DNA from: Scylla paramamosain
Taxonomy: Eukaryota > Arthropoda > Malacostraca > Decapoda > Portunidae
NCBI RefSeq assembly: GCF_035594125.1
Contig: NC_087151.1
Span: 19,236,096 to 19,300,095 of the forward strand
Length of the DNA stretch: 64,000 nucleotides
Direction of reading: 5' to 3'
Translations under genes and position numbers: made by a program
The notes under the pieces: model-generated
Database searches by the model: none
Seen by the model: the letters and a program-made list of their open reading frames with translations, nothing else
Told to the model about the DNA's origin: nothing
Part shown: positions 1-10,133 of the stretch, one piece after another
How the letters are laid out: each line of letters starts with the position of its first letter
Position numbering within the stretch: the first letter of the stretch is position 1

Positions 1-57
<57 letters not shown>
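1..57. repeat. (TA)n microsatellite
   Basis: A pure TA dinucleotide run opens the window and probably continues upstream of it. No gene is visible between its end and the gag-like fragment that starts at about 224. Confidence 0.97.
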
Positions 58-60
<3 letters not shown>

Positions 61-223
61 AGGATATGTTGGGCAGCCAGGCAGGCAGCATGCCCAGCCA
101 AGCTGCAACCAATGCTGTCCTCAGCAGTTAGCACCAGCCACTAGTAAAGACAAGAAACAGATGTGAGTGTATCACTCACCCCTGACAATATGGTGCAGAG
201 ATAGAGGACCTGTTACTGTTAAA

Positions 224-778
224 ATGGCTAGCCAACCTCGTTTCTTCACCCAGACCCCGTGGTCTGGCTGTCGTTCCTCACAGGTGTCTTCATACCTAGC
301 GCAGGCTCAACAATTGCTCCTGGCACAGACAGAGGCACTCGCAGCGTTGAAAGTTCAGGTGTCGACACTACCCAGCCACACGCCTTCAGTCCCTCGGTCC
401 TCATTCCCTGAGAAGTGCGACTTGGTGACGTCCACTGCAACTTTTCGGTCCTGGAGGCGCTCCATGGAAAGCTGGCTGGGGCTCAGCCACTTCCCACCTG
501 CTGAGGTGGTGCAGCATATCCACCTCCACTGTACGACAGCATTGCAATGTTCATTGGACATCAGATTCACCGCAGATCAGTGGAGGGCACTCTCTGCCCA
601 AGAGGCTCTGGATGCTATGGGTCATATAGCTCTCCAGGCGACCAACCAGGCGGCAGATTGGTGCAAGTTCTTTGCGACTCAAGAGCCCGGTGAGTCAATC
701 TGTGAGTACTTTGCACGTTCAACTCAATGTGCGGCGGACTGTGCAGGCAGTCTGTTTGGCTGCCTTCCTGTACAGTGA
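224..778 (+). pseudogene. gag-like fragment of an LTR retrotransposon
   Basis: An open frame of about 184 codons from the ATG at 224. The first part (about residues 20-45) is rich in Gln, Ala and Leu and could form a helix. The middle resembles the capsid region of Ty3/Gypsy-type gag proteins, with a Trp-rich patch (FRSWRRSMESWL) and a later stretch ending near EYFARSTQCAADCA. No zinc knuckle, protease or RT follows: after about position 740 the similarity stops and the frame closes at 776-778. No LTR was seen nearby. I read it as an isolated, 3'-truncated gag remnant. The family assignment is by recalled style only, so it could also be a domesticated gag-like gene, although nothing here supports expression. 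Confidence 0.5.
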
Positions 779-1083
779 GGTCTCACTGGGATAAACTTAT
801 ACGTTCTCCACTGGATCTGCTAAGCGTGTGGAGTGTGGCAGAGTGTGTGGCAGAATGGCGGCTGTTGGAGAGGACACTAGAAGGTGTGTGAAGAGGAAGC
901 TGACCAGAAGGGCTGTGGAAGTGGAAGGGTGCCCTGTCCGAGTCCTGCCTGTCGTTATTACGTCCTATGAATTCGCCTCTTCAAACCCCACGCGCCCTGC
1001 ACCACTTGCCGTGTATACAGCGCAACACCCACTGCAGATACTGGAAATAGCAAGCTATTGGTAACGCTAAATAAGAAGACAAA
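779..1083. other. unassigned spacer, possibly LINE 5' UTR
   Basis: About 300 bases without a recognisable gene. The last part runs directly into the ATG of the LINE ORF1 remnant at 1084 and may be its 5' untranslated leader. A short open frame at 828-1064 has no recognisable motif. Confidence 0.35.
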
Positions 1084-1817
1084 ATGTCTCGACCATTGTC
1101 AGAACTTCTAAATCTTATTAAACGTCAGCTGAATGACATAAGAAAGGAGGAGTTGGTTGAAAGCTTATTGTCTGCCCGTACCCAAGATGATCCAATGCAT
1201 GCTGTCTCCACGCAATTAACAGCACTGATGAAGGAAATAGCTGAGTTGAAGTCGGCTATAACATCCCCCGATGGAGTGGTGGATACCTTGAATAAAAAGG
1301 TATCAGATCTACAAAACCAAGTTGAGAAACAAGCTGAGACAATAGGGCCGGCAACAACGCTATTTAGAAGGTCTGGATAAAAAAGAGAGAGAAAATAATA
1401 TTTTACTACTGGGCGTTCCTGACCACCAAGAGAGTTTTGATGGAGCTACATCAGATGAGGCAAAGGTGAAGAAGGTGTTGGAGATGGCAGGGGCAGGTAG
1501 CAACCCGCGCGCTGTGAGGAGACGGCACCAGCAATGGGGGTCAGCGACAACGCCCAATACTGGTCACCTTGGCTTCTCGGGACAAGAGAGATACAGTGCT
1601 TGACAAGGCTAAGCATCTCAAGACCTGCGAGGACCATTACAAGAAGATTTACATTAAGAAGGACGTTCACCCAAGCGTGCTTGTGGAGTGGAGAAGACTG
1701 AGGGAGGCCGAGCAGAGAGAGAGAGGGAACGACCAGAGAATATCGGATGTAATAACCAATTCAACGCGAGAGAACGTCGCCTGTACAAAGATGGGATGGA
1801 CGCTCCAGGCTTTTTAG
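1084..1817 (+). pseudogene. non-LTR retrotransposon ORF1, frameshifted
   Basis: ORF1 encodes the RNA-binding partner of the LINE ribonucleoprotein. The first 98 codons (1084-1380) include a heptad-like Leu/Val pattern (about residues 60-88) typical of the ORF1 coiled coil. The frame then breaks near 1347: a shifted frame continues with an ILLLGVPD motif and an acidic helix up to about 1590. A further shift near 1560-1575 leads into a segment with LASRDKRDTVLDKAKHLK and IYIKKDVHPSVLVEWRRLR, which recalls the C-terminal region of ORF1 proteins in CR1/L2-like LINEs. At least two frameshifts make it non-functional. ORF2 follows directly on the same strand, as expected for one element. Confidence 0.7.
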
Positions 1818-1841
1818 GCAGAGCACAACAGGAAAGTAAAC

Positions 1842-3379
1842 TTAAAATTGTATCTTGGAATATAAACTCTGCTAGAACAAAACTAGGAAAATATATTGTC
1901 CAGAGTTTCCTTATTAGTTATGATATTATTAGTATTAGTGAAATCAAAACTCCACTACCACTTAGTATACCAGGATATAAATGTTATAAAAGCGTGCACG
2001 TTCAGGAAGCGCATCAAGGTGGCACTGCAGTATTTATAAAGAATTACTTAACTCCTTTCATTACAAACATGGACCAGAGTGTGACAGATCAAGTGTGGGT
2101 CCAGTTTAGTTGTGTAATAGGGATTGTTTTTGGCTTCTGCTATATCCCACCATCTGACTCGCCGTATTTTAACCACTTATCTTTCTCAGCCATACAAGAA
2201 AAGATGAGGAACTTTGTTAATGATGAAGAGTTTATAATTATTGGCGATGACCCTATCACCCCATTCGAGGTGTGCAAACAAATTTACAGTCTTAAACCTG
2301 GGAAAGCAAGTGGCCCAGATGGTGTATCTCCGGGAATACTTAGATTACTTCTAGCACAATTTATTGTGATGATTTCAACATTTTTTAATCATGTGTTTTA
2401 TTTAGCGACTTATCCCACATGTTGGAGGTTGCTAAATTTTTTCCCATTTTTAAGAAAGGTGACAGGGATAATGTGAGGAACTACAGAGGAATTAATATTA
2501 TCAATAGTATAGCAAAGCTACATGACATGATTTTGTGTTCAAGGCTCGAGTCCTGATTCTCACCATTTTGCAAGCAGGCGGGAAAACAGCGAGTCCGGGA
2601 ATGCACTGAACACATAGTGACTCTCAGGTTACTTAAAGATATAGCAAGGAAGAAAAAAAAATTATATGTAACGTTTGTTGATTTCAGTTCAGCTTATGAC
2701 AGTGTCTAGACTGCGCATACTTTAGCGCTAATTAAGAGAGTGTGATGTTGTTTGCCGTGGCGGGCATATACCAGGTGACACTGTGGTGGGCACCGCTGTG
2801 TTCACTGTGGCCGTCAGTGTGAGGGAAGGTTCACCTACTAGTTGCTTATTGTTTATACTATACGTGAATGACTTAATTAAACTAATTAAAGAAAACTGTC
2901 CGGATGACGGCTTCTTAAAGTGGCTCCATGTTCTCATGTTGATGGACGACACAGTTTTACTTTCCACAACTCCAGCCAGAATGAAAGAAAAACTTTCTTT
3001 AATGAAACAGTATTGTGATTCATATGACGTGAGAGTGAACTTAGCAAAAAATAAATTCTTCGTGGTGAGTGGTGCGGCAGCGGATAGGGAGCCAATAATC
3101 GTGGATGACTTGATAGTGGAATGGTGCGATATGTATGTGTACCTGAGATTCCCATTTACACCAGATGGATCAGTTTCCTCCGCTGTTAAGGCACATGCGG
3201 AGAGAAAAATGAAAAATATTAATAAGTTAATTTTATTTGTAAAGAAAAATAGCGATGTACCCTTTTTAGTAAAAAAAAAACGTATCTTTGACGCATGCCT
3301 CGTGTCATCATTATTATATGGTTGTGAGTCCTGGCTTAATGCGGATTTAAGCCCTGTAAAAATAAATTTGAAAAAATAA
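1842..3379 (+). pseudogene. non-LTR retrotransposon ORF2 (endonuclease plus RT), internally deleted
   Basis: ORF2 encodes the apurinic-type endonuclease and reverse transcriptase used in target-primed reverse transcription. The endonuclease (about 1842-2248) has the KIVSWNINSART start, an ISISEIKTP block, a GGTAVFIKN block and an IIGD terminus. The sequence then jumps straight to the RT N-terminal region (SLKPGKASGPDGVSPGIL), so the C-terminal endonuclease motifs and the linker are deleted. A frameshift near 2460-2476 leads into palm motif FVDFSSAYDS (about 2677-2706). After another shift, VREGSPTSCLLFILYVND and LMLMDD (catalytic Asp pair in motif C) appear in the frame open at 2783-3379. The copy is dead. 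No poly-A tail or target duplication could be defined. Confidence 0.8.
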
Positions 3380-3419
3380 GTAAATAAAGATTATTGTAAT
3401 TTTTTTTTCCATAACAGCA

Positions 3420-3649
3420 CGAAGGCTTCTGATGAGCTCATGGAGGTGCAAGAGCAGGACAAACAGCCTTCAAAAAAAAAAAAAAAAAATCAGGATGTAG
3501 AAACTAGATGGAATTCTACATATTACATGATGGAACGATATTTAGAGCAACATGATCTCTGCTATCTGGGGAAAACTAATATGTGTCTGTCTAACCAGGA
3601 GCTTGCAATAATCTCTGCAAGTATTCTAGATGAATCCTGGAACTGCTAA
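3420..3649 (+). pseudogene. hAT-superfamily transposase fragment
   Basis: A short open frame contains the DVETRWNSTYYMMERYLEQ signature. This is the conserved central region of hAT transposases and of ZBED-type domesticated derivatives, just after the first catalytic region. A poly-A run (about 3473-3488) interrupts the segment before it with extra Lys codons. The upstream codons from about 3420 (KASDELMEVQEQ) are also consistent with the family. The frame ends at 3647-3649, and neither the zinc finger, the other catalytic acidic residues nor the C-terminal dimerisation domain is present. It is a fragment without visible terminal inverted repeats. Confidence 0.75.
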
Positions 3650-3658
3650 ACACTAATG

Positions 3659-3880
3659 GTAACCGTCTGAGTAGCGCGCTGGCGGCTCCAAGACTCGGTA
3701 CTCACAACGTGCTCTCTACACGATTCCCCACGGAACCGATCCCGGAACTGGCTCCGCCTAGTAACCGTCTAAACAGCACGCTGGCGGTTCCAAGACTGGT
3801 ACTCACCCCGCGGCCGCGCGCTGGCGGCTCCAAGACTCTGGTACCGGCCCCGCGCGCTCTATACGATTCTCCACGGTCCT
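3659..3880. repeat. short GC-rich degenerate tandem repeat
   Basis: A GC-rich island in otherwise AT-rich surroundings. The motif GCTGGCGGCTCCAAGACT occurs at about 3679, in variant form at about 3781, and again at about 3820, each followed by a GGTAC-containing stretch. The block CTCTACACGATTCCCCACGG near 3713 recurs with two changes near 3857. The spacing is irregular, so this is a degenerate repeat rather than a clean array. No coding potential was recognised. Confidence 0.7.
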
Positions 3881-3994
3881 AACCTGTTCCAAGGGATAGG
3901 CCAGCCTAAGGAATCGATTCCGTGAATATCTAAGTTATCGGTTCCTGCCCACCACTACTCTCGGTTAACACAAACAACGTGAAAACACGTGGAA

Positions 3995-4231
3995 ACACAT
4001 AAGTGGCATTCTATATTATGGAGAAACAGAACATTACTAAAAACGTGCATTTTCAGTGTATTTCACATGATTAACTATCAGAACGCCAAAATGCATGCAA
4101 AAGCACTTTATACGGGGAAAAGAAACGACATTTCCAGAAATATGTCTTTTTAATTTTTCTGAGCTTGTGAGGCACCAAAACTCTGAAAAGCATGGAAAAC
4201 ATCCAATATGGGAAAACAAAACATTACATGT
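3995..4231 (+). repeat. satellite array, left outlier block
   Basis: About two and a half monomers of the same satellite family that fills 9.1-35 kb, in the same orientation. The order is a partial type A (AACAGAACATTACTAAAAACG), then type B (GCCAAAATGCATGCAAAAGC), then type C (AAAAGCATGGAAAACATCC). The block is cut at 4231 by the LTR of the SGNH-bearing retroelement. Confidence 0.85.
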
Positions 4232-5574
4232 TGTAACGCTCCTTTTTATTATTTCTGTGTTTCTTTGAGTCTCCCCAATAATTGTTTTCTTTTGTAGCTT
4301 GCGGTGAAGAGGAGGATAATAGCGGTAATTAAAGGTTTAGTGATTATATGAAAAAAGTATATTTATAAGGCGTGTATTCGTGGGAGTGATTTAAAAGTCT
4401 TGAAACATTTGTTATAAATAGTCTTTACTTATTTCAACTGTGGTTTTCTCTAATCAGTGGTAATACGAATAATAGGATTACATCATGTTGCGTCAGCCTA
4501 CCAGTAACTCATAAGGTGTCATTCCCTAGCTTATAAAATATGTTAGTAATTTAGAATTCAATTATTAACTTCAACTAATGTCCAGCCTATATGCTCAACT
4601 TGCTAGCCAATTATTCCTGCATTTTTATTTAAACTCACGGTTCAGTAAAATTATTTGTGAAAAAAGAGAGAGAGAGAACTAGCTAAGGTTCCAATAACTT
4701 CAGAGGCCTGGGGGGTGTTGAGGGGGAGAGCACAGAATGGCGTCTCCCTTCCCTCTGGCAACAGGTGGGTCTCGTAGCTCTGAAATATTTGATTTTTCTT
4801 TTATTTAGAAGTGAATATTACTGTGTTCATGTTTATTATTCATGTCTCTAGTGAAGATATAGTGACTGTACGTGTTGACAGAATGGCGTCTCCCTTCCCT
4901 CTGGCAACAGATAAAATAGCCGGTGTTGGTCCCATGTGGAGACAGGCCACAGAGTCTTGGGAAAGTGTTAGCCATGTAATGTTTCTTTAGTCAAATATAG
5001 TCTACTGTGAATGTGTTGTGAGCAATATTATTGCCGTAGAGAAGTGATGGATGAAGGCTGTGACGCTATTTAGGGATATAACGGTGCCCAGAATCAATGG
5101 TACTCTTGAGGAGTTATAAAAGTAATTATTTTCTTGTGTATTCGTAGTGTTAAGTAACGGAGTATAAGTGTATATGGCATACCAGAATTTCAAGTGCCTT
5201 ATTTTTGTTTTTTTTCTAGATTAACCACTCGATAGTGTCATAGTGGGTCAGTCAACCCAAAGAATCCCATCAGTATTATTCATTTAATTATTTTTTGCTA
5301 TTTTTATATTTTTCGTTCCTCCTAATAAAGCCACACTGTAGGTACTGTGTGATAATTAACCTCTCCCTACCCTCTGGTCATGACGATGAAGGCGAGAACC
5401 ATTACCAATCAAAAATGTTTTCTTTTTTTCTATTGTGTGTGCGTGCTTCACCTCTTCTCTCTTCTTCTTTTTTCTTCTTCACCGTGAAGATCTTTGCCTC
5501 GTCTCATTAGAGCTCTGATCGGACCGGTGAGGAAGAAGGAGGAGGGGGGAACCGGAGGGGGGGGTGGCGTTACA
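4232..5574 (+). repeat. 5' LTR of the SGNH-bearing retroelement
   Basis: The block begins TGTAACGC and ends GCGTTACA, an 8-bp perfect terminal inverted repeat of the TG...CA type. It is immediately followed by a primer-binding-like sequence. At 1343 bp it is long for an LTR. It contains two direct copies of a 32-bp sequence (4733-4764 and 4879-4910) starting CAGAATGGCGTCTCCC, and an AATAAA polyadenylation-type signal at 5324-5329. With no second LTR in the window, the boundaries rest on the inverted ends and the downstream layout. Confidence 0.75.
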
Positions 5575-5665
5575 CTGGTGGCATAGCGGTGGGATTCGCT
5601 GTAGTCTTGGCCAGTCGTATTGGGAGAGACAGAGTACTGACAGTTGGGTAATATTGGGTCAAGTA

Positions 5666-6202
5666 ATGTTCAAAGTGGCTGTTGTAGGTCATAGCCAGGT
5701 ACCACGTAAGTTTGATGTGGAAGTGGAGAATTCAGAAGTAAGGATATATCGTGCAGGAGGAGCAAGAGCTAGGAATTTCTTTAATGACGAGAGATTGAAT
5801 CACGTCTTGGCATGGAGACATGACCTCACTTTCCTCTGGTTAGGAAGCAACGACATCAATCCTAATACACAGCCTCGTGAATTAACAGATACAATTCTGA
5901 ACATTGGCAAAGAAATTGAACGAAATTGCGGTTCGAAGGTTATTTTGGTAGAAATAGAAAATAGACAGTATCCATCTAGCAGACCAGTAATTCCGAATGA
6001 ACGCTATAAAAAGATAAAACGTGCAGTGAATGCCGCTTTGCTTAAAAGTAAACAGTTCTTGTGTATCAATTTTAACAGTTTTGTGTTTACCCTTGGAAGA
6101 GATGGAGTACATTTCGAAACCAGTGCCAAGGCTCAAATTCAACAAAAGTTGGCTATGAATATTAGCAAAGCCAAAGCTCGTCTATTTGGCCCTGTACACT
6201 AA
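5666..6202 (+). CDS. SGNH/GDSL-hydrolase-like accessory ORF of the LTR retroelement
   Basis: An intact 178-codon frame, from the ATG at 5666, lies between the primer-binding region and gag. It has the spaced blocks of the SGNH hydrolase fold: a hydrophobic strand then GHSQ (candidate nucleophile Ser10), a glycine block RAGGAR (Gly31/Gly32), LGSND (Gly60 and Asn62, block III), and DGVHF near the C-terminus (Asp146 and His149, block V). Spacing and length are close to the small single-domain family. SGNH enzymes are esterases or lipases, and related esterase domains are known in ORF1 of CR1-group LINEs. An SGNH ORF ahead of gag in an LTR element is unusual to my knowledge. Gag starts 8 nt after its stop, in another frame. 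The frame could open earlier, at 5564, but that would include the primer-binding region, so I prefer 5666. Catalysis is inferred, not shown. Confidence 0.75.
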   Translation: MFKVAVVGHSQVPRKFDVEVENSEVRIYRAGGARARNFFNDERLNHVLAWRHDLTFLWLGSNDINPNTQPRELTDTILNIGKEIERNCGSKVILVEIENRQYPSSRPVIPNERYKKIKRAVNAALLKSKQFLCINFNSFVFTLGRDGVHFETSAKAQIQQKLAMNISKAKARLFGPVH

Positions 6203-6210
6203 AGTTCAAC

Positions 6211-7446
6211 ATGGATCACATAGAGTCACTAATAGATATGGAGGAGAATGAAGAATACGGTGGAGTTAGATGGGAAAATCCAGAGCAGGGAGAATCAGAG
6301 GTCAATGCCAATCAGGTAATGATAGATACAATGAAGTTTATGGTGGCTAAACTTGAAAATATGTCAATGAGAATTGATGGATTGGAGGACTCGCTGAGTA
6401 GGGCAGTTCCCCCAGATGGAGGAGGTACTCCAGCCGTTCTTTCAAACAGTCAGTTGCAAGTTCAAACCTCACTCCCTAGTCATTCCATGCTATTAGCCCC
6501 AGTCATGACAAGTACCCCTGCGAAGTCAACCTCAGAGGTTAGAGTCAAGCCGAGTGACATTAAGATCTTAGAGTTGGACGAATTGCAACGTTTAAACTCA
6601 GCGGCACGGTTACAGATGTTTTTCGAGTCGGTTGAGCGGTACGCAAGTAATTCAGACGCTAGACTGGAAGTGGCTAAGTCGCGAGTTGATGGGGACTTGG
6701 CGGTTATGATTCACACAGCGCAAAGACAAGGAGAAGTAAAGGTATGGGAGGACTGTAAGACATACCTAACCAAAGAGTTTGGCGTGGACCTGAATTTTGA
6801 TCAAGCTTGGAGACAGAGTGACTCTTTTCACTATGATTGGCTAGAAAACCCTCAATCCTTTGTTCACAAGTTCAAATGTCACTATGCAGCTATCTGAGGG
6901 ACATTTCATGGTGAAATTCTACCTGATCGAGACAAGCTTCTCAAACGTAAGTTATTGCAGGGATTCCCCAAGAGCAGTAAAGATCTTCTTGAGACGTTCA
7001 TGGATGACAATATTCCCTTGAACAAATTCCTTGGACATGTAGAAAATGAACGGATCTTGCTAATGCAAAAACATGCGTCAGTCAATTCAGTTCCTAATCA
7101 TCCTGGGGAGGATACCTCTCGTTCTTGCTCTCACAGTAACTCGCAGAGTTTAGCCAGCATCCAATCAGATATTTCCTCTCCCCAGTCTGAAAATAATTTG
7201 TCAAAAATTGCTGCTAAACTAGATCAGTTGCAACAACAAATAAGTAGGTCATGTGTCTCCAAAGCACCTTCGTCACCTCGCAAATTCTGTGCATTTTGCC
7301 AAACTGAAACTCATTCCCTGAGAGATTGTTGGAGGAAACCAGAAAGGGGACACTGTTTCGATTGTAGGAGGTACGGCTGCCGAAAAATGATGGGAGAACA
7401 AGTGCCCTTCCCAAGAAATCCCAGTCAGTCCGTAACACACAATTGA
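6211..7446 (+). pseudogene. gag of the SGNH-bearing retroelement (one internal stop)
   Basis: Gag builds the retrotransposon particle. The frame runs from the ATG at 6211 to the stop at 7444-7446 and is interrupted only by a TGA at 6895-6897. The N-terminal part (about residues 1-60) is acidic with possible helical heptads. The capsid-like region follows (about 110-330). A Cys-rich C-terminus has one canonical CX2CX4HX4C knuckle (CAFCQTETHSLRDC, about 7288-7329) and a second CFDCRRYGC that lacks the His position. Near the end the -1 frame is open across the overlap (from about 7383), consistent with a gag-pol frameshift arrangement. Without the internal stop it would be about 411 residues, a usual gag length. 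Confidence 0.8.
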
Positions 7447-7490
7447 CAGAAGGAACACCCAATGTATCAGTCGGTGATTCTACTCAATGA

Positions 7491-9127
7491 CTAGGCCGAG
7501 AAGATCTATCACCTGTAGTCAACCTCATAGTTAGTGGTAAACTCTGTTCTGCGTTACTCGACACAGGTAGTTGTGTAACCCTAATCCAGCGAAGTACGGT
7601 ACGTAGGCTGAGTCTTGAAGTAGATAAATCCAGGTGTTTGCCATCATTAACAGCGGTAAATGGAGATCCGTTAAAAGTTCTTGGGATGGTAAAAGTTGAA
7701 ATTCATGTGGGAGATCAAGAAGTGTGCAAACAGTGGATTTCAGTAGTGCCAGATTCATACCTCCAAAGAGATTTGTTGCTAGGTTGTGATGTTATTCAGC
7801 GGTCAAGCTTAACTTGGAATCCGCGGGAGAAGATGATGCTTTGGGGAGGAACCTCATATTCTGTTTCTCATGTCCGTAAGACTCGAGTTTGTGTAGGAAG
7901 GGATTGCCAATCTCTTCCCATGAGCGTTCAATGTGAAGAGAAGAGCCGAGTTCAGCTCAAAGATATGGTTCATCTGAAGCCCCACCAGGGTAAAGTAATT
8001 CAAGTTGAGGTTGATGAACACTCGGGATCGAGTCTGTTGGTATATCCTCAATCTCGACATTATTCTCAAACCTGCCCGTTGTTAGTAGAAGTCAGTGAAA
8101 CCCAAACCATTCCCGTACTTGTAGACAATTTGTCCAAGGTACATAAGTTCCTAAAGACAGGTACAGTATTCTGGTCCAGTCGAGGATACATCCTCACAAG
8201 TGTGCCACACCGGTATTGAGAATGAGTTGGAACCTCAGAATGATGTGGTAGAAGGAAATGGTACCCGAGCAGAACGTTTGCAGAGACTCATTAATCAACA
8301 GAATTAGGCTCACCTCACGAATGATCAACAAAAACAATTGTCCAATGTAGTGTTATCACATGAGAAGCTGTTCATGTTAGAAAAGAAGGACATAGGCACC
8401 ATCTCGGGTGAACCTGCCCACATTGCCGTGTCCGACCCAAACCCTTGCCAATCTCCTATGTACCGTTATCCTGAACATGCTAAGATGTTAGTATCTTAAA
8501 TGCTAGTGGAGATGGAGGAGAGAGGTGTGATTGAACCTTCGAGTGCAGCATGGCTGTCTCCAATTGTCCTCGTGAACAAACCTGATGGGAGTAAGAGAAT
8601 GTGTTTGGATTTTAGACAGGTGAACGATCGGCTAGCTGCGGATCTTTACCCATTACCTCAGCTTGAGGATTTGGTCAATGTCGCGGCAGGTCACCAGTAC
8701 TATGCCACACTAGATTTAAAGGATGCATACTTCCAGATAGTCTTGGATGAGGAAAGCCAAGATCTAACAACTTTCTCTGATGGAATATCACTGTATCGTT
8801 TCCGTCGGTTACCGTTCGGACTGAGTTGCGCACCCGCAATCTTTTCTCGCAAGATGGCCGAAATCTTGACGCCTTTGTTGCGTGAGGGATGGGTCAAAAA
8901 CTATCTAGACGATATCATTCTATGGGCCGAGAACTTCGACCAGCTAATGGAAAGATTGGGTAGACTGTTCGCCTTGTTAGAGGAGAAAGGTATCAAGCTG
9001 AATCTGACTAAGTGCGACTTGGTGAAGCAGGAGGTGAAATTTCTAGGTCACCGAGTTTCTAAGGATGGAAGTACTCCTGATCAGAAAAATCTAGAAGCAA
9101 TTAGAGAACAAGCTCCACCTAAATAAT
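7491..9127 (+). pseudogene. protease-RT part of pol, SGNH-bearing retroelement
   Basis: Pol provides the aspartic protease and reverse transcriptase. Protease: ALLDTGSC, with the catalytic DTG at 7560-7568, in the frame that closes at 8217-8219. The frame then shifts: 8218 onward reads a linker with stops at 8305-8307 and 8497-8499. The RT (8500-9126) has LVNKPDGSKRMCLDFRQVN, LDLKDAYFQIVL, LPFGLSCAPAIFSRKM, the catalytic YLDD, and FLGHRVSKDG. A TGA at 7488-7490 also separates the protease frame from the gag overlap. The coding sequence ends in the first residues of the RT-RNase H connection, where satellite begins. RNase H and integrase are missing. Confidence 0.85.
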
Positions 9128-10045
9128 ATTTTAGGTGATCTACACATTCTTACCAAAAATGCCAAAATGCATGCATATAAGCAAAAGAAACGACGTTTTT
9201 TTTTTTTTTTTCAGCATGTCAGGCACCAAAACGCTAAAAAAGCATGGAAAGCAGCTTTTAATGGAAAAGAAAACAACATTACCAAAAACGTGTTTCATGA
9301 CTGTGTTTAAGCTTCTTACGTACCAAAACGCTAAAACGCGTGCATAACAGAATAACATTACCAAAAAAACAAGCATTTTGAGTGTTCATGAGCTCGTTAT
9401 GTATAAAAGGCCAAAATGCATGCAAAATATCATATATAGAGAAACGAAATGAAATTACGAGACGTCTATTATGTTTTATTTATTTTTATTTTATTTATTT
9501 ATTATTATTATTTTTTAAGCTTCTTACATACCAAAACTTTTAAACGCATGAACAATACTCGATATACAGAAACAGAACATTACCAAAAACGTGTTATGAA
9601 TGTTTTTTCACATTTTTAGGCGAAAAATCATTGCATGATGAGAAAGGAAACGAAATTTCCAGAAACGTGTATTTTGAGTTTTATAAGTGTGATAACCACC
9701 AAAACGCTAAAAAGAATGAAAAGCATCCTATATAGGGGGAAAAAAAAGTGTCTTATAAGTGTTTTTGAGCTACTTGCATATCAAAACGCTAAAATGGATG
9801 AAAACACCCTTTATGGACAAACATAAGAAATGTGTATTTTGTGTGTTTTTGAGCTTTTTACATAGAAAAGTGCCAAAATACATGCAAAGTAGTCTATGTT
9901 AGAAAACGAAAAGTCATTACGATAAACGCGTATTATGAGCGTTTTTGAGCTTCTTATGTACCAAAAACCTAAACTCAATTAATTGCGCTCTATGCATTCT
10001 ATAAAGAGAAACAGAATAACATTACCAAAAACGTGTATTTTGAAT

Positions 10046-10133
<88 letters not shown>

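Larger units (their letters stand above)
4232..9127 (+). mobile_element. 3'-truncated Gypsy-like LTR retrotransposon with an extra SGNH-like ORF
   Basis: Order: a 5' LTR of about 1.34 kb, a leader with a probable primer-binding region (CTGGTGGCATAGCGGTGGGA from 5575), an SGNH-hydrolase-like ORF, gag, protease and RT. The sequence stops within the segment after the RT, and satellite resumes. RNase H, integrase and the 3' LTR are absent, so the copy cannot be mobile alone. The left edge splits a type C satellite monomer, whereas the right side resumes in a type B monomer, so the truncation also removed or rearranged satellite. Gag has one internal stop and pol several, so this is an aged copy. 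Superfamily is assigned from the DTG protease and Gypsy-like RT. Confidence 0.85.

Noticed and set aside
828..1064. Small protein of 78 codons
   Set aside because: No motif, not conserved in any visible context, and probably within a LINE leader.
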